Shown here piece by piece: positions 39,201-47,400 of a stretch of DNA of 64,000 nt. The stretch is from Dyadobacter bucti (GTDB taxonomy: Bacteria > Bacteroidota > Bacteroidia > Cytophagales > Spirosomataceae): the NCBI RefSeq assembly GCF_005869225.1, contig NZ_SWFP01000002.1:1116001-1180000 (forward strand). The letters run 5' to 3'. A program made the position numbers and the translations under genes. The stretch's first letter is position 1; each line of letters opens with the position of its first letter. The notes under the pieces were generated by a model, which was not told where the DNA came from, did no database searches, and saw nothing but the letters and a program-made list of their open reading frames with translations.

Positions 39201-39685
39201 AGGCTTTCACCTTTTTCATCCAGGACTTCCCCGCTTACCGATTTTTCAAGAATATAGTCCAGATAGGACGAAGTCCTGACTGGGTCTTTCTCCTTATTCT
39301 CTGTCTTTAAAGGCCCGGGATCCGGACTGCTTTCCTTACTTAAAATAATAAAACCGTCAGAAACGGAATACACTATACGCAATGGTTTCAGGACGCGCTG
39401 CAATACCTCATCCAGTCGTTCATTTTTAGCCGACACGCTGACCTTCTGCGTATTTATCAAAGAAACGAGGTACGAAAAACGGACTTTCGTTGACTTTGAC
39501 AGCTGGTTCAAAACACTTTTCAATTCGGTATTTTCAGCCTCGATGCTCACTTTTCGGTTGAGCATTTCCTGCGCGTGACTATTTCCGGCGTAAGTGATAC
39601 CACCCAAAAGAAGCACCAAAAAGAGTGGGACGCTGATTTTCATAATCAAATGAATGCAATTGCGTTTGATAAACTTTTTTTTCAT
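36263..39685 (-). CDS. STN-domain SusC/RagA transporter (signal-transducing)
   Basis: 1140 residues. The signal peptide ends near GNSHAQ. The secretin/TonB short N-terminal (STN) domain occupies about 41-120 (LNRKVSIEAENTELKSVLNQ to ISDGFIILSK-like end). Next come the CarboxypepD_reg domain (about 155-235, VLDEKGESLPGVSITIKGTT), the linker LQEVVVVGYGTQKKVNLTG, the plug (KDAASASIYGARAANGVVLV) and the barrel. The STN domain is the part that contacts the periplasmic end of FecR anti-sigma factors, so this transporter both imports and signals through the FecR/ECF pair encoded upstream (39855-41621). Between it and fecR lies a candidate antisense RNA gene on the opposite strand. Confidence 0.94.
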   Translation of the reverse strand: MKKKFIKRNCIHLIMKISVPLFLVLLLGGITYAGNSHAQEMLNRKVSIEAENTELKSVLNQLSKSTKVRFSYLVSLINTQKVSVSAKNERLDEVLQRVLKPLRIVYSVSDGFIILSKESSPDPGPLKTENKEKDPVRTSSYLDYILEKSVSGEVLDEKGESLPGVSITIKGTTTGTSTGSNGKYSLVVPSEDAILVFSFVGYVSQEIQVNGRSIVNVNLTTDTKALQEVVVVGYGTQKKVNLTGAVATVSGDEMTKRPVTNATAMLQGTMPGVQITQGRGEPGNEGLSIRIRGSGTFSDAGSDPLVLIDGVQGNMSDLNPANIESVSVLKDAASASIYGARAANGVVLVTTKKGTEGKLSVQYSGSYAVHKPTKLFDLITNSAEYMELFNEARINSGLTSGLYSQDQIDTYRNATDRNLYPNTDWLSLIFRTAPTHMHNLIFDGGRGGTRFNASVGYVNQKGVMRGFDFARYNARLNISSEINKNIKFGANIALKSGKTQAPVNGSEDMFLSAMSQAPTYSPQLADGSGHYTYKAYDLEYNNKNPIAVLDGRLNRDKYDYSGNTQGWFEVNLLKGLTWYTKGAVNADFYKTKAFQPALQLYNFRTNAFMTSLDLGGGLEVKDEQNVYTNLFSYLNYEHSFNQDHSVKIQGGYSTEKNTFQYLTATRKNFPTEVLQEIDAGSPSIQYANGSQYQWAIKSFFGRLNYNFKERYLLEANLRYDGTSRLKSDSRWGVFPSFSAGWRLTEEDFIKNLDLNWLNSLKFRGSWGQLGNQNIGNYPYQAILSFTGNYSFDDSNLSSGVAQTNLSNSNIKWETTTIADLGLDLTVFRGLNLTADIYRKTTTDILRGSQVTGVVGLGAPTINNGTMQNSGIELGVSYSNQVTDGFFSGLNYNMGVNIEHYKNKLVKFGEREIDGYRIREEGREWNTYYMLQMDGIFQSVDEIDNAPKQFNDATVPGDIRYKDQNGDGKIDNDDRVVMTGNYPGMNYSFNLSANWKGFDISAMLQGVNNIRFYVDNWGTVPFVQGSPPTTDWRNRWTETNPSTTMPRIYWGWGAPDRIRRASSYFLQDASYLRLKNVTFGYTLPKNLTGRIGIDNLRVFFSGDNLLTATKYPGLDPERGGSGSFVAYPQNKIFSFGLNVKF

Positions 39686-39697
39686 AATTTGTTTACG

Positions 39698-39811
39698 GTT
39701 TTTGGACTAAGAAACAAAACCATCCCTTACTCCTTTTACAAGGAGTTTCATTTTGAAGTGAATACAGGGAGTTAACTCGGCCGGTGATATGGCAGTATCG
39801 CCGGCTTTTTT
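39698..39811 (+). ncRNA. Candidate cis-antisense RNA opposite the SusC leader (locus 1)
   Basis: The 169-bp FecR-SusC gap holds, on the strand opposite to susC, a small hairpin (ACTCCTT/AAGGAGT, 39729-39746) and then a terminator-like hairpin with T-run (39780-39811). A weak -7-like TAATTTG overlaps the susC start (39685-39691). The same order and spacing occur at 52904-53021. This matches the position of DonS-type antisense RNAs known from ECF-controlled Bacteroides loci. The 5' end is a guess from the terminator and the weak promoter. Confidence 0.35.
39780..39811 (+). terminator. Plus-strand terminator in the FecR-SusC gap (locus 1)
   Basis: GCCGGTGATA (39780-39789) pairs with TATCGCCGGC (39796-39805) through a 6-base loop, with one G-U pair, followed by six T (39806-39811). 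The T-run is on the plus strand, although fecR, susC and susD are all on the minus strand. Confidence 0.7.
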
Positions 39812-39854
39812 GCACTATTTTATTGTCATGTTAAAAGATTTAATACGTTTAGGT

Positions 39855-40922
39855 TTAATCACAACCTTTACCTGAAACAATCACTTCGTTACCTACAACT
39901 TCATACTTCGCCTGGACGGTCTTACAGATGATATTCAGCTTGGTGAAAAATGGCTCTTCTCTCAGTGGTATGGTGATACTGCAGTTTTTAAAGATCTCCG
40001 GATCATAGTCAATTTTGATCCCGTAGGCTTTTTCCAGCGATTCAAATATTTTCGGTACCGGCGATTCCACATAATCGAATTTCAGGAGTTCTTCCTCTCC
40101 CTCGATCACGACGGGATTTTCAGCCAGTTTCGTCAATATCTGATTTTGTTCCGTCTGGTAAACAGCCTCCTGATTGGGTGTTAGCAACAAATCATCCCGA
40201 CGCGACGCCGTATATTCCCTCACTCTGTAAACAGCCACTTTCCCGGTTTTTACAACCACCGAAACTTTTTCCCGGTCAGAAGATATCTGAAAACTGGTCC
40301 CGACCACACGGGTAACAAGCCCGTTGGTGTAAACCAGGAAAGGATGTGTTTTATCTTTGACAACATGAAAGAACCCGTTTCCTTCCAGGTAAACATTGCG
40401 GGTCGAGTCTGTCGTAAACTGATCGGAATAACTGAGCCGGCTTCCTTTTGAAAGTGTTACCGTACTCCCGTCCGGAAGTGTTATTTGACGATCCTTTTCC
40501 TGATCATTTTTAATTTCTGTCAACGTAGACTTCGCGTTGGCCGTTAAACCTGAATACGAGTAGTCGGCCTGATTCTGTTTGACCCAGAACCAGCCCAGGC
40601 CCGCTGCCAGAAGAAAAACTGCGGCAACCTTTGTCCAGATACCCAGGCGGAAAGCAGGAGTTGTTTCTGTCGCCGCCTCTTCGCGTTCGTAAACGCTGGT
40701 CATGATCTTGTGTATATTCTCGGTACGCCGGTTGTCCGATAAAGCGGATGGCAGCTGATTCCAGTCCAGGATCAATAATCTGGCTTGTTCAAGTTCTGAT
40801 TTTACATTGGGATCCGAATTCATGAGATTTTCCCAGACCGTCCCCTCCAGACTCGCACCCGAACGGACCAGGCTGACAAATTCGTCATTTTTTAAAAAAT
40901 AATCTAAATCGTATTTATTCAT
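39855..40922 (-). CDS. FecR-family anti-sigma factor
   Basis: 355 residues. The N-terminal ~90 residues are cytoplasmic and helical (sigma-binding). One membrane segment follows (KVAAVFLLAAGLGWFWV, about 107-123). The periplasmic part contains the FecR domain (DRQITLPDGSTVTLSKGSRLSY and NVYLEGNGFFHVVKDKTHPF) and ends in a DUF4974-type STN-like C-terminal domain (SVEKIFESL-like helix, then CSITIPLREEPFFTKLNIIC). It holds the sigma factor encoded upstream (41019-41621) inactive until the STN domain of the cognate SusC signals substrate. It is 96 bp after the sigma gene stop and 169 bp before susC. Confidence 0.92.
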   Translation of the reverse strand: MNKYDLDYFLKNDEFVSLVRSGASLEGTVWENLMNSDPNVKSELEQARLLILDWNQLPSALSDNRRTENIHKIMTSVYEREEAATETTPAFRLGIWTKVAAVFLLAAGLGWFWVKQNQADYSYSGLTANAKSTLTEIKNDQEKDRQITLPDGSTVTLSKGSRLSYSDQFTTDSTRNVYLEGNGFFHVVKDKTHPFLVYTNGLVTRVVGTSFQISSDREKVSVVVKTGKVAVYRVREYTASRRDDLLLTPNQEAVYQTEQNQILTKLAENPVVIEGEEELLKFDYVESPVPKIFESLEKAYGIKIDYDPEIFKNCSITIPLREEPFFTKLNIICKTVQAKYEVVGNEVIVSGKGCD

Positions 40923-41018
40923 CCCTCAGTACAATTTCCAATGACTTACTGTATAAAGGGTATGATTTTGATTAAAATCTCATCACATGCAATAAATTAT
41001 TTTTGAATTATTTTTCAA

Positions 41019-41621
41019 TCAATTGATATACAAGAATTTATATACAATAAATAAAAACAGCAAAACAATAAAATGGAGATTCCAGTATTTCCGGAACATC
41101 TTCAGGGATTTGGAGAGGAGATTATAAGTTGCGGGCTCGCTGATATTCAAAATTTCTGCGATCTGGCTATTGGAGAGATTTTCAAAAAAGCGGAGGTGTA
41201 AAATTTCCTGCTGCCGTTTGGAGAGCTTTCCCATTACCGCGTTGATACGCGAAAGACGCTCGTCGGTCAGTTCGCTGTGAATGATCCGGATTTCGGCGTA
41301 GTCGATTTCCTGATGCTGTTCATACTCCTGCTCATCGGATAATTCTTCCATCCAGGTAGCTTTCTTTTTCTGACGAAAAACCTGGTTCCGGACCGCGGCG
41401 AAAAGATATAGTTTGAGATTTTCAACAGGCTTTAAAAACGCCCTTCTGTCCCAAAGACTTAAAAACAGATCGTGGATATCATCACTTAACTGGTCAGGGT
41501 CCTTTTGAAACCTGGTACCGTAATCAAACATTGGCCGATAGAAAATTTCCAAAATCTCTTCAAAAGCCTTTGTGCTACCGCCTTGAAAAGCCTTCCATAG
41601 TTCCTGCTCCTGGTCGGTCAT
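41019..41621 (-). CDS. ECF RNA polymerase sigma factor with hydrophobic C-terminal tail
   Basis: 200 residues. Region 2 is around AFEEILEIFYRPMFDYGTRF to DDIHDLFLSLWDRR, and region 4 around INAVMGKLSKRQQEILHLRF to SNSQIAEILNISEPATYNLL. It belongs to the Bacteroidota-expanded ECF group that pairs with FecR and STN-SusC proteins. Its target is presumably the downstream susCD operon. Oddly, the last ~20 residues (LHFIVLLFLFIVYKFLYIN) are almost entirely hydrophobic and could form a membrane anchor. Promoter-like TTTG and TATTTTG lie upstream, between two 11-bp inverted repeat arms. The gene is more A/T-rich than its neighbours. Confidence 0.92.
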   Translation of the reverse strand: MTDQEQELWKAFQGGSTKAFEEILEIFYRPMFDYGTRFQKDPDQLSDDIHDLFLSLWDRRAFLKPVENLKLYLFAAVRNQVFRQKKKATWMEELSDEQEYEQHQEIDYAEIRIIHSELTDERLSRINAVMGKLSKRQQEILHLRFFENLSNSQIAEILNISEPATYNLLSKSLKMFRKYWNLHFIVLLFLFIVYKFLYIN

Positions 41622-41637
41622 CTACAATTCATTTAAT

Positions 41638-41712
41638 CAGGCTAAAATTAACATATTGCAATAGAATAACAAAATATTGATGTGTTATGCAACGCAAACG
41701 CATTTTAGCCTG
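41638..41712. repeat. Inverted repeat flanking the ECF sigma promoter region
   Basis: CAGGCTAAAAT (41638-41648) and ATTTTAGCCTG (41702-41712) are perfect 11-bp inverted arms separated by 53 A/T-rich bases. On the minus strand the enclosed DNA has TTTG, 18 bp, then TATTTTG, a slightly short version of the Bacteroidota promoter reading toward the sigma gene. The arms could be a regulator site pair or a long stem-loop at the end of the permease transcript. Confidence 0.5.
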
Positions 41713-41747
41713 ACTATCCCTCCGCACGGAACTTGTATCCCGGTATT

Positions 41748-44132
41748 TTATTCAGTCCGCAACGACTTCACCGGATTGGCCAGTGCCGCCTTAAGTGACT
41801 GGTAAATAACTGTGAGCCAGCAGATCACCAGCGTAGTTACACATGCCCCGACGAAGATCCACGGGCTGATCCCGGCTTTGTATGGAAAACTTTGCAGCCA
41901 TTTGTCCATTGAAAAGTAGGCGATCGGGATGGCGATCGGGAATGAGAATAAAACCAGCCGCGTAAAGTCTTTGGACAGCAACAGAACGACGCTTGCAACG
42001 GAACCGCCGAGTACTTTTCGCACACCGATTTCCTTGACCCGCTGTTCGGTCGTGAATGTGGCCAGGCCGAATAGTCCAAGGCATGCGATCAGAATGGTTA
42101 ATGTTGAAAATGCTGTAAATATCTTCCCGCGCAGCTCATCTGCCTCATAAGCCGACTCAAAATCCTGATCCAGAAAACGGTATTCAAACAACCTGTCGGG
42201 ATAAATTTCGGCCCATTTCTGCCCGATAAAGGCCAGCGTTTCCTTCGTATTCTTCGTTCTGACCTTCACATGAATAACCGGATTGGCGGGCTGATACATC
42301 ATGATAAGCGGCTCAATCGGATTGTAAAGTGATTGCTGGTGAAAATCCCGCACAACCCCCACTACCTGTGCGGTCGGCGGGTTATTTTTCCCGTCAGGCG
42401 AAACCGTTCCCAGCATGATCTTCTTTCCGATCGGTTCTTTCCAGTTCATGCGTTTCACGACAGCCTCGTTGATCAGCACGCCATTGCTTGTATCGGCCGG
42501 GAAATCTTCTGAAAAATCGCGCCCGTTCACCACGGTCATCCCCATTGTTTTTACGTAATTGTGATCGATCTGCGTCGGCTTGAACGCCATTTCCTTCATG
42601 CCTGTACTGGATTCAACCGTAAAAATGACCCGGCCGCCGATATTGCTCACGGGAGATGAGGCCGACGCTACATTCGCAATATTGGGATTATCGATCAAGT
42701 ATTTCCGAAATGCATTGTACTTGGCCGGCGACCGGTTTCCCTGGTAATTGATCGTCAGGACCTGATCCCGGTCGTAACCCATGTCTTTGCTACGCATGTA
42801 GTTGAGCTGCTGGTATACGATCCAGGTGCAGATCAGCATCACCATCGAAATCGAAAACTGGGTAACAACCAATGCCTTTCTAAAAAAAGAGCCGCCACGT
42901 GCCTTAAATGATCCTTTCAACACTTCGGCCGGTTCAAACGCAGACAAATAAAACGCCGGATAACTGCCACTTACCAGTCCCGTAAAGGCAACGATAAACA
43001 GCCCTATCAACATGAATTTGGGCGTCAGCAATTGGAGATAACCAATTTCCTTGCCCGAAACGGTATTGAAAAAGGGAAGCAACGCGGCTACCAGGATCAG
43101 ACTGGAAAAAAGTGAGATCATCGTGATCAGGACGGATTCGGTAAGAAACTGGGCGATCAATGCACCTTTCATTGAGCCCATCACTTTCCGCAGCCCCACT
43201 TCTTTTGCGCGCCGGGCCGATTGCGCGGTAGCCAGGTTCATATAATTGATGCTTGCAATGAGCAGCATAAAAAACGCGATCGCGCTGAACGTATAGACGT
43301 AGCCGATATTTCCGTTCGTCTCCCCGTCAAACTGGGAATGCAGGTGAATGCTGGTCAGCGGCTGCATCTGATAAGTAATATGAATGCCCATTCTCTTGAA
43401 AATGGACGACATGTATTTCTCATAAAGCTGCGGAAAACCAGCTTCCAGCTTTTTGATATCAGCGTTTTTGGAAAGAAGCAAATAGCTGTTGATATAAAAA
43501 CCACCCCAACCGTCCGCATTGCGCTGGTTAGGATCGAGTGACGTCAGTGCATTGAATGTGAAATGTGAATTTTTGGGAACGTCCTCTATGACACCCGTTA
43601 CCTTATACGAAGTACTGTCTCCCGTTCTCAGCACCTGCCCCAGTGCGTGACTGCCTCCGAAAAACCGTTTGGCCACCTTCTCTGTCAGTACAATGCTGCC
43701 GGGCTGGTCGAGGGCGATTTTGGGATCACCTTCCAGGAATTTATGTGTAAAAATGTCAAATACCGTCGAGTCGGTCGAGTAGATATCCTCCTCGTAAAAC
43801 CGCTTTTCACCCTGCCTGAACATGACCCGTCCATTACCGAAAAACCGTACATAGTTCTCCACAAACGGATAATCCTGCTTCAGGGTCTTTACCAAAGGTG
43901 GCTGCGTGCTTACCCACTTGTTGATCTTGTCCGGCTCGGTGATGTACGATACAATGCGGTAGATCCGGTCGGCCTTATCATGGTACCGGTCATAACTCAA
44001 CTCGTCGGAAACGTAAAGGAATAACAACATTCCGCAGGTCACACCGATCGTGAGCCCAAAAATATTGATGAAGCTGTAAAACTTGTCTTTGACAAGGTTG
44101 CGAAATGCGAGAACAAGATAGTTTTTGAGCAT
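41748..44132 (-). CDS. FtsX/MacB-type ABC transporter permease (no prefix domain)
   Basis: 794 residues, starting directly with MLKNYLVLAFRNLVKDKFYSF and the first membrane helix (about 20-42). It lacks the PadR-linked prefix domain and has no PadR gene, unlike its two paralogues in the window. Two MacB-core/FtsX halves are seen, with SARRAKEVGLRKVMGSMKGAL and EQRVKEIGVRKVLGGSVASV as the cytoplasmic signatures, giving about eight membrane segments. The cognate ATPase is not in the window. It is monocistronic, with a correctly spaced sigma54-like promoter (44162-44178) and tandem 16-bp palindromes (44229-44264) upstream. Role inferred: envelope-stress-linked export or lipoprotein handling. Confidence 0.9.
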   Translation of the reverse strand: MLKNYLVLAFRNLVKDKFYSFINIFGLTIGVTCGMLLFLYVSDELSYDRYHDKADRIYRIVSYITEPDKINKWVSTQPPLVKTLKQDYPFVENYVRFFGNGRVMFRQGEKRFYEEDIYSTDSTVFDIFTHKFLEGDPKIALDQPGSIVLTEKVAKRFFGGSHALGQVLRTGDSTSYKVTGVIEDVPKNSHFTFNALTSLDPNQRNADGWGGFYINSYLLLSKNADIKKLEAGFPQLYEKYMSSIFKRMGIHITYQMQPLTSIHLHSQFDGETNGNIGYVYTFSAIAFFMLLIASINYMNLATAQSARRAKEVGLRKVMGSMKGALIAQFLTESVLITMISLFSSLILVAALLPFFNTVSGKEIGYLQLLTPKFMLIGLFIVAFTGLVSGSYPAFYLSAFEPAEVLKGSFKARGGSFFRKALVVTQFSISMVMLICTWIVYQQLNYMRSKDMGYDRDQVLTINYQGNRSPAKYNAFRKYLIDNPNIANVASASSPVSNIGGRVIFTVESSTGMKEMAFKPTQIDHNYVKTMGMTVVNGRDFSEDFPADTSNGVLINEAVVKRMNWKEPIGKKIMLGTVSPDGKNNPPTAQVVGVVRDFHQQSLYNPIEPLIMMYQPANPVIHVKVRTKNTKETLAFIGQKWAEIYPDRLFEYRFLDQDFESAYEADELRGKIFTAFSTLTILIACLGLFGLATFTTEQRVKEIGVRKVLGGSVASVVLLLSKDFTRLVLFSFPIAIPIAYFSMDKWLQSFPYKAGISPWIFVGACVTTLVICWLTVIYQSLKAALANPVKSLRTE

Positions 44133-44161
44133 GACGGGAAAAATTAGGGTTAAAAATTTGC

Positions 44162-44178
44162 TGCAACTATTATGCCTT
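44162..44178 (-). promoter_or_regulatory. Sigma54-like -24/-12 promoter (locus B)
   Basis: The minus strand reads AAGGCATAATAGTTGCA. GG and GC are separated by exactly the canonical distance (first G at 44176, G of GC at 44164) and TTGCA matches the -12 half fully. It is 30 bp upstream of the permease ATG. Confidence 0.6.
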
Positions 44179-44228
44179 GTGGTAACTAGCGAATTCCTAA
44201 ATAGTTACAGAAAATATCCATTATTTTT

Positions 44229-44264
44229 TGTCCGTATTCGGACACTCCTGTACGAATGCGGACT
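44229..44264 (-). promoter_or_regulatory. Tandem 16-bp palindromic sites upstream of the permease (locus B)
   Basis: TGTCCGTATTCGGACA (44229-44244) is a near-perfect palindrome. TGTACGAATGCGGACT (44249-44264) is a weaker copy 20 bp away. They lie 50 bp upstream of the -24/-12 element. Form and arrangement match 15435-15471 and 58308-58344. Confidence 0.7.
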
Positions 44265-44402
44265 CCCTGTCAGTTTCCAGCTCATTCAGGAATATCCGGA
44301 TAAGCTAAGATTGAGAAAAACCATGTAAAGTGAGCAGAAAAGTAACGCAAAATTGCCGGTGAGTATGTTTCTATTTCCTCATAAAAGCTTATGACCAGCG
44401 GA

Positions 44403-47400
44403 TCATCTTTTAATCAGAAACTCATCGAAATTCATCATTGTGCTCGCCACGATGGTACCGGCTGCCAGATCGGAAGGATTGATGAGCTTGTCGACCGGAT
44501 GTTCGCCGGTGCTTAAAATCGCCCTGACACGGCCTGGATTTGTACGAAAGTCAGCCAACTCTTCCTGATACAGATCCTTAAGTATCTTCATTTCCTTTGA
44601 ACTCGGCCGACGGCTGGTCAAAGCCATAAAACCATACGATAGCTTTGCGTCGAGGTTACCCGTTTGTTTGAGCATTCGCTGTGCGAGTACCCGGGAAGCT
44701 TCTACAAACTGGGGATCATTCATAACCACGAGCGCCTGTAAGGGTGTGCTGGTCTTTTGCCTTTTCATCACACAAAAATGCCTCTCCGACGCATCGAAAT
44801 TAAGCATCATGGGCGGCGGCGCAGTCCGCTTCCAAATGGTGTACATGCTCCTGCGGTACAAGGTGTCGCCTTTTTGTTCTCTGTATTTATGATAGTTTGA
44901 GATTGATTCCCAAAGCCCCTTCGGCTGGTAAGGATAAACACTCGGCCCGCCGATTTTTTCATTGATCAATCCACTTGATGCGAGTGCATTGTCCCGAATC
45001 TGCTCCGCACTCATTCTGTAACTCGGCCCGCGCGCATACAATTGATTCTCCGGGTCTGTTTCAAGCTGCCGGCTGTTGGCTGCTGATGACTGCATGTAAG
45101 TTGCCGACATGACGATCAGCTTCTGGAGTGCTTTTACATTCCATTTTCCCGAAACGGCGGATTCTCGAAACTCTGCTGCCAGCCAGTCCAGCAAAGCGGG
45201 ATGCGTGGGTAAGTTGCCCTGGTTCCCAAAATCGCTGCTTGAAGCTACCAGGCCATTCCCGAAATATTGCTGCCAGAACCGGTTCACAGCGACCCGGCTG
45301 AATAAAGGGTGGTCTGGGTGGAGCAACCACCGGGCCAGCCCCAAACGGTTCCTGGGATACTCTTTTGGTATTTTAAACATCTGATCCGGTGTATCCGGAC
45401 TGACTTCCTTTCCTTTGGCATCGTATGCGCCACGGTTTAATATGTACGACTTCCGGGGCACGGTACGCTCCTTCATGATCATGACGTCGATTTGCGTATT
45501 GAGGAGTTCGGTCTGCTGCCCGATGTATGCAAGGCTCGCAGCCATGCTATTTTTATACTCCTTGTCAATGTTCGTTGTGAAATATGCCAGGAGTTCATCA
45601 TACTGCTGCTTTGAGCGCTGCACCGGTGGAGTTTTCAAGGCCGCTGCCACTTCGTCCTTTTGAGAAAACAGCCCGCGCATTTCAAGCGCTGAAAGTGCAC
45701 GTGTATAGATTTTCAATTCATCGATCGCAAAGTTTTTGGTAAACCGGTCATTCAATCTTCCGATCATCAAATTGAAGACGGCAATATTTGTCTTGTTCTT
45801 CCCAAACAACAGGCTTTGTGTCAGGTTATCATTGTAGACTTTTACCGGTGTCCTTTCACCGTCTATGTAAACTTTTACCCCCTCGGCTTTACTCAATCCG
45901 TCGTAGGTAAATGCGATATGCGTCCATTTTTTCAGCGGGAATTTTTGGACCGTTTTCAGCTCGATCGAATTTTCGGGCCAAACATGGCTGAGCGTAACGC
46001 GCACCGTGCCGTCGGCATCCCGGAAAATATTCCATCCCCGGAAGCCGCTTGTGATATGATTTGACTTGTGGATCAGCGAGCCGTCAATAGTGGCGTCCTG
46101 TATGTTCAGCCAGATACTGATTGTAAACGGCTGATTACGTTCAAAATAAGCGAAGTCCGGTCCGAAATCGATTGAATTTTCTCCTAACATCTGTCTGCCA
46201 TTCCCAAATCTGCCCCGGCGGGAAGCTTTATCCGATAAAGCCGAATCGCCCTCCGCGTATGCATGATGTTTGGGATTTGCCAAATTTTTAAAGGCTTTGC
46301 CTAAGGGCTCATCGAACGTAAAATGTCCGTATAAACCGTCCTTGGCCGAAAGCGTATTTTTCCCGGCATCGGTCTCCGCCTTTTTAAGCCATTGTCTGAA
46401 TTCATCATCAGACGTATCCGTAAAAACTTTGCGTTTTTTCTTTTCAGCTTCCAGGTTGGCCGCAATGAATTTTAAGGTTTTGTCAGCTTCCGGAGTCGGC
46501 AGCGTGATACTGGGGCTTGATTCTCCATTGTAGGGGATCTGCCCGTTTTCATTTACATTATCAAAAAAGGAATAAAGCGAATAGTAATCTTTTTGACTGA
46601 TCGGGTCATATTTATGGTCGTGGCAGCGGGCACATTCGACGGTCATTCCCAGAAAGGTCGTACCGAAGGTCCCTACCCTGTCGGCGACATATTCGGTCCG
46701 GTATTCTTCCGCGATTATTCCGCCTTCCATACTTTGGGCGTGCATGCGGTTGAAAGCAGTGGCAACCAGCTGCTGCTGGTCTGGGCTGGGTAACATATCA
46801 CCTGCCAGCTGCCAGGTGACGAACTTGTCGTAAGAAAGGTTTTTGTTAAATGCATTGATCACCCAGTCACGGAACGGCCAGGCTGTTCGCATCATATCGT
46901 CCTGATAACCATGGGTATCCGCATAGCGGGCGGCATCCAGCCAGGGAACAGCCATATTTTCACCATAATGCTCAGAAGCCAGCAGCTGATCCACCACTTT
47001 TTCATAGGCATTCGCTGTGGTATCGTTTAAAAATGCCTGTACCTGCTTAGGCGTCGGAGGCAAACCATTCAGATCCATATAAACCCGGCGCAGCAAAGTG
47101 GTTTGAGATGCCTTCGGTGACGGTTTTAAACCCTTATCTTCCAGTTTCGCCAGGATAAACCGGTCTATGTCGTTTCTGACCCACTTTTCATCTTTCACTT
47201 TCGGCACCTCCGGCCTTCTGACCACTGTAAATGCCCAATGCGGCTTGTACTCTGCCCCTTCCTCGATCCATTTGATCAGAATTGCCTTTTCGCGTGCGTT
47301 CAGGGATAAATGAGATTCTTTGGTCGGCATCATCACTTCCGGGTCCGACGACAGTATCCGGTGTGCCAGTTCGCTTTTGCCCGATTTGCCCGGCACAATT

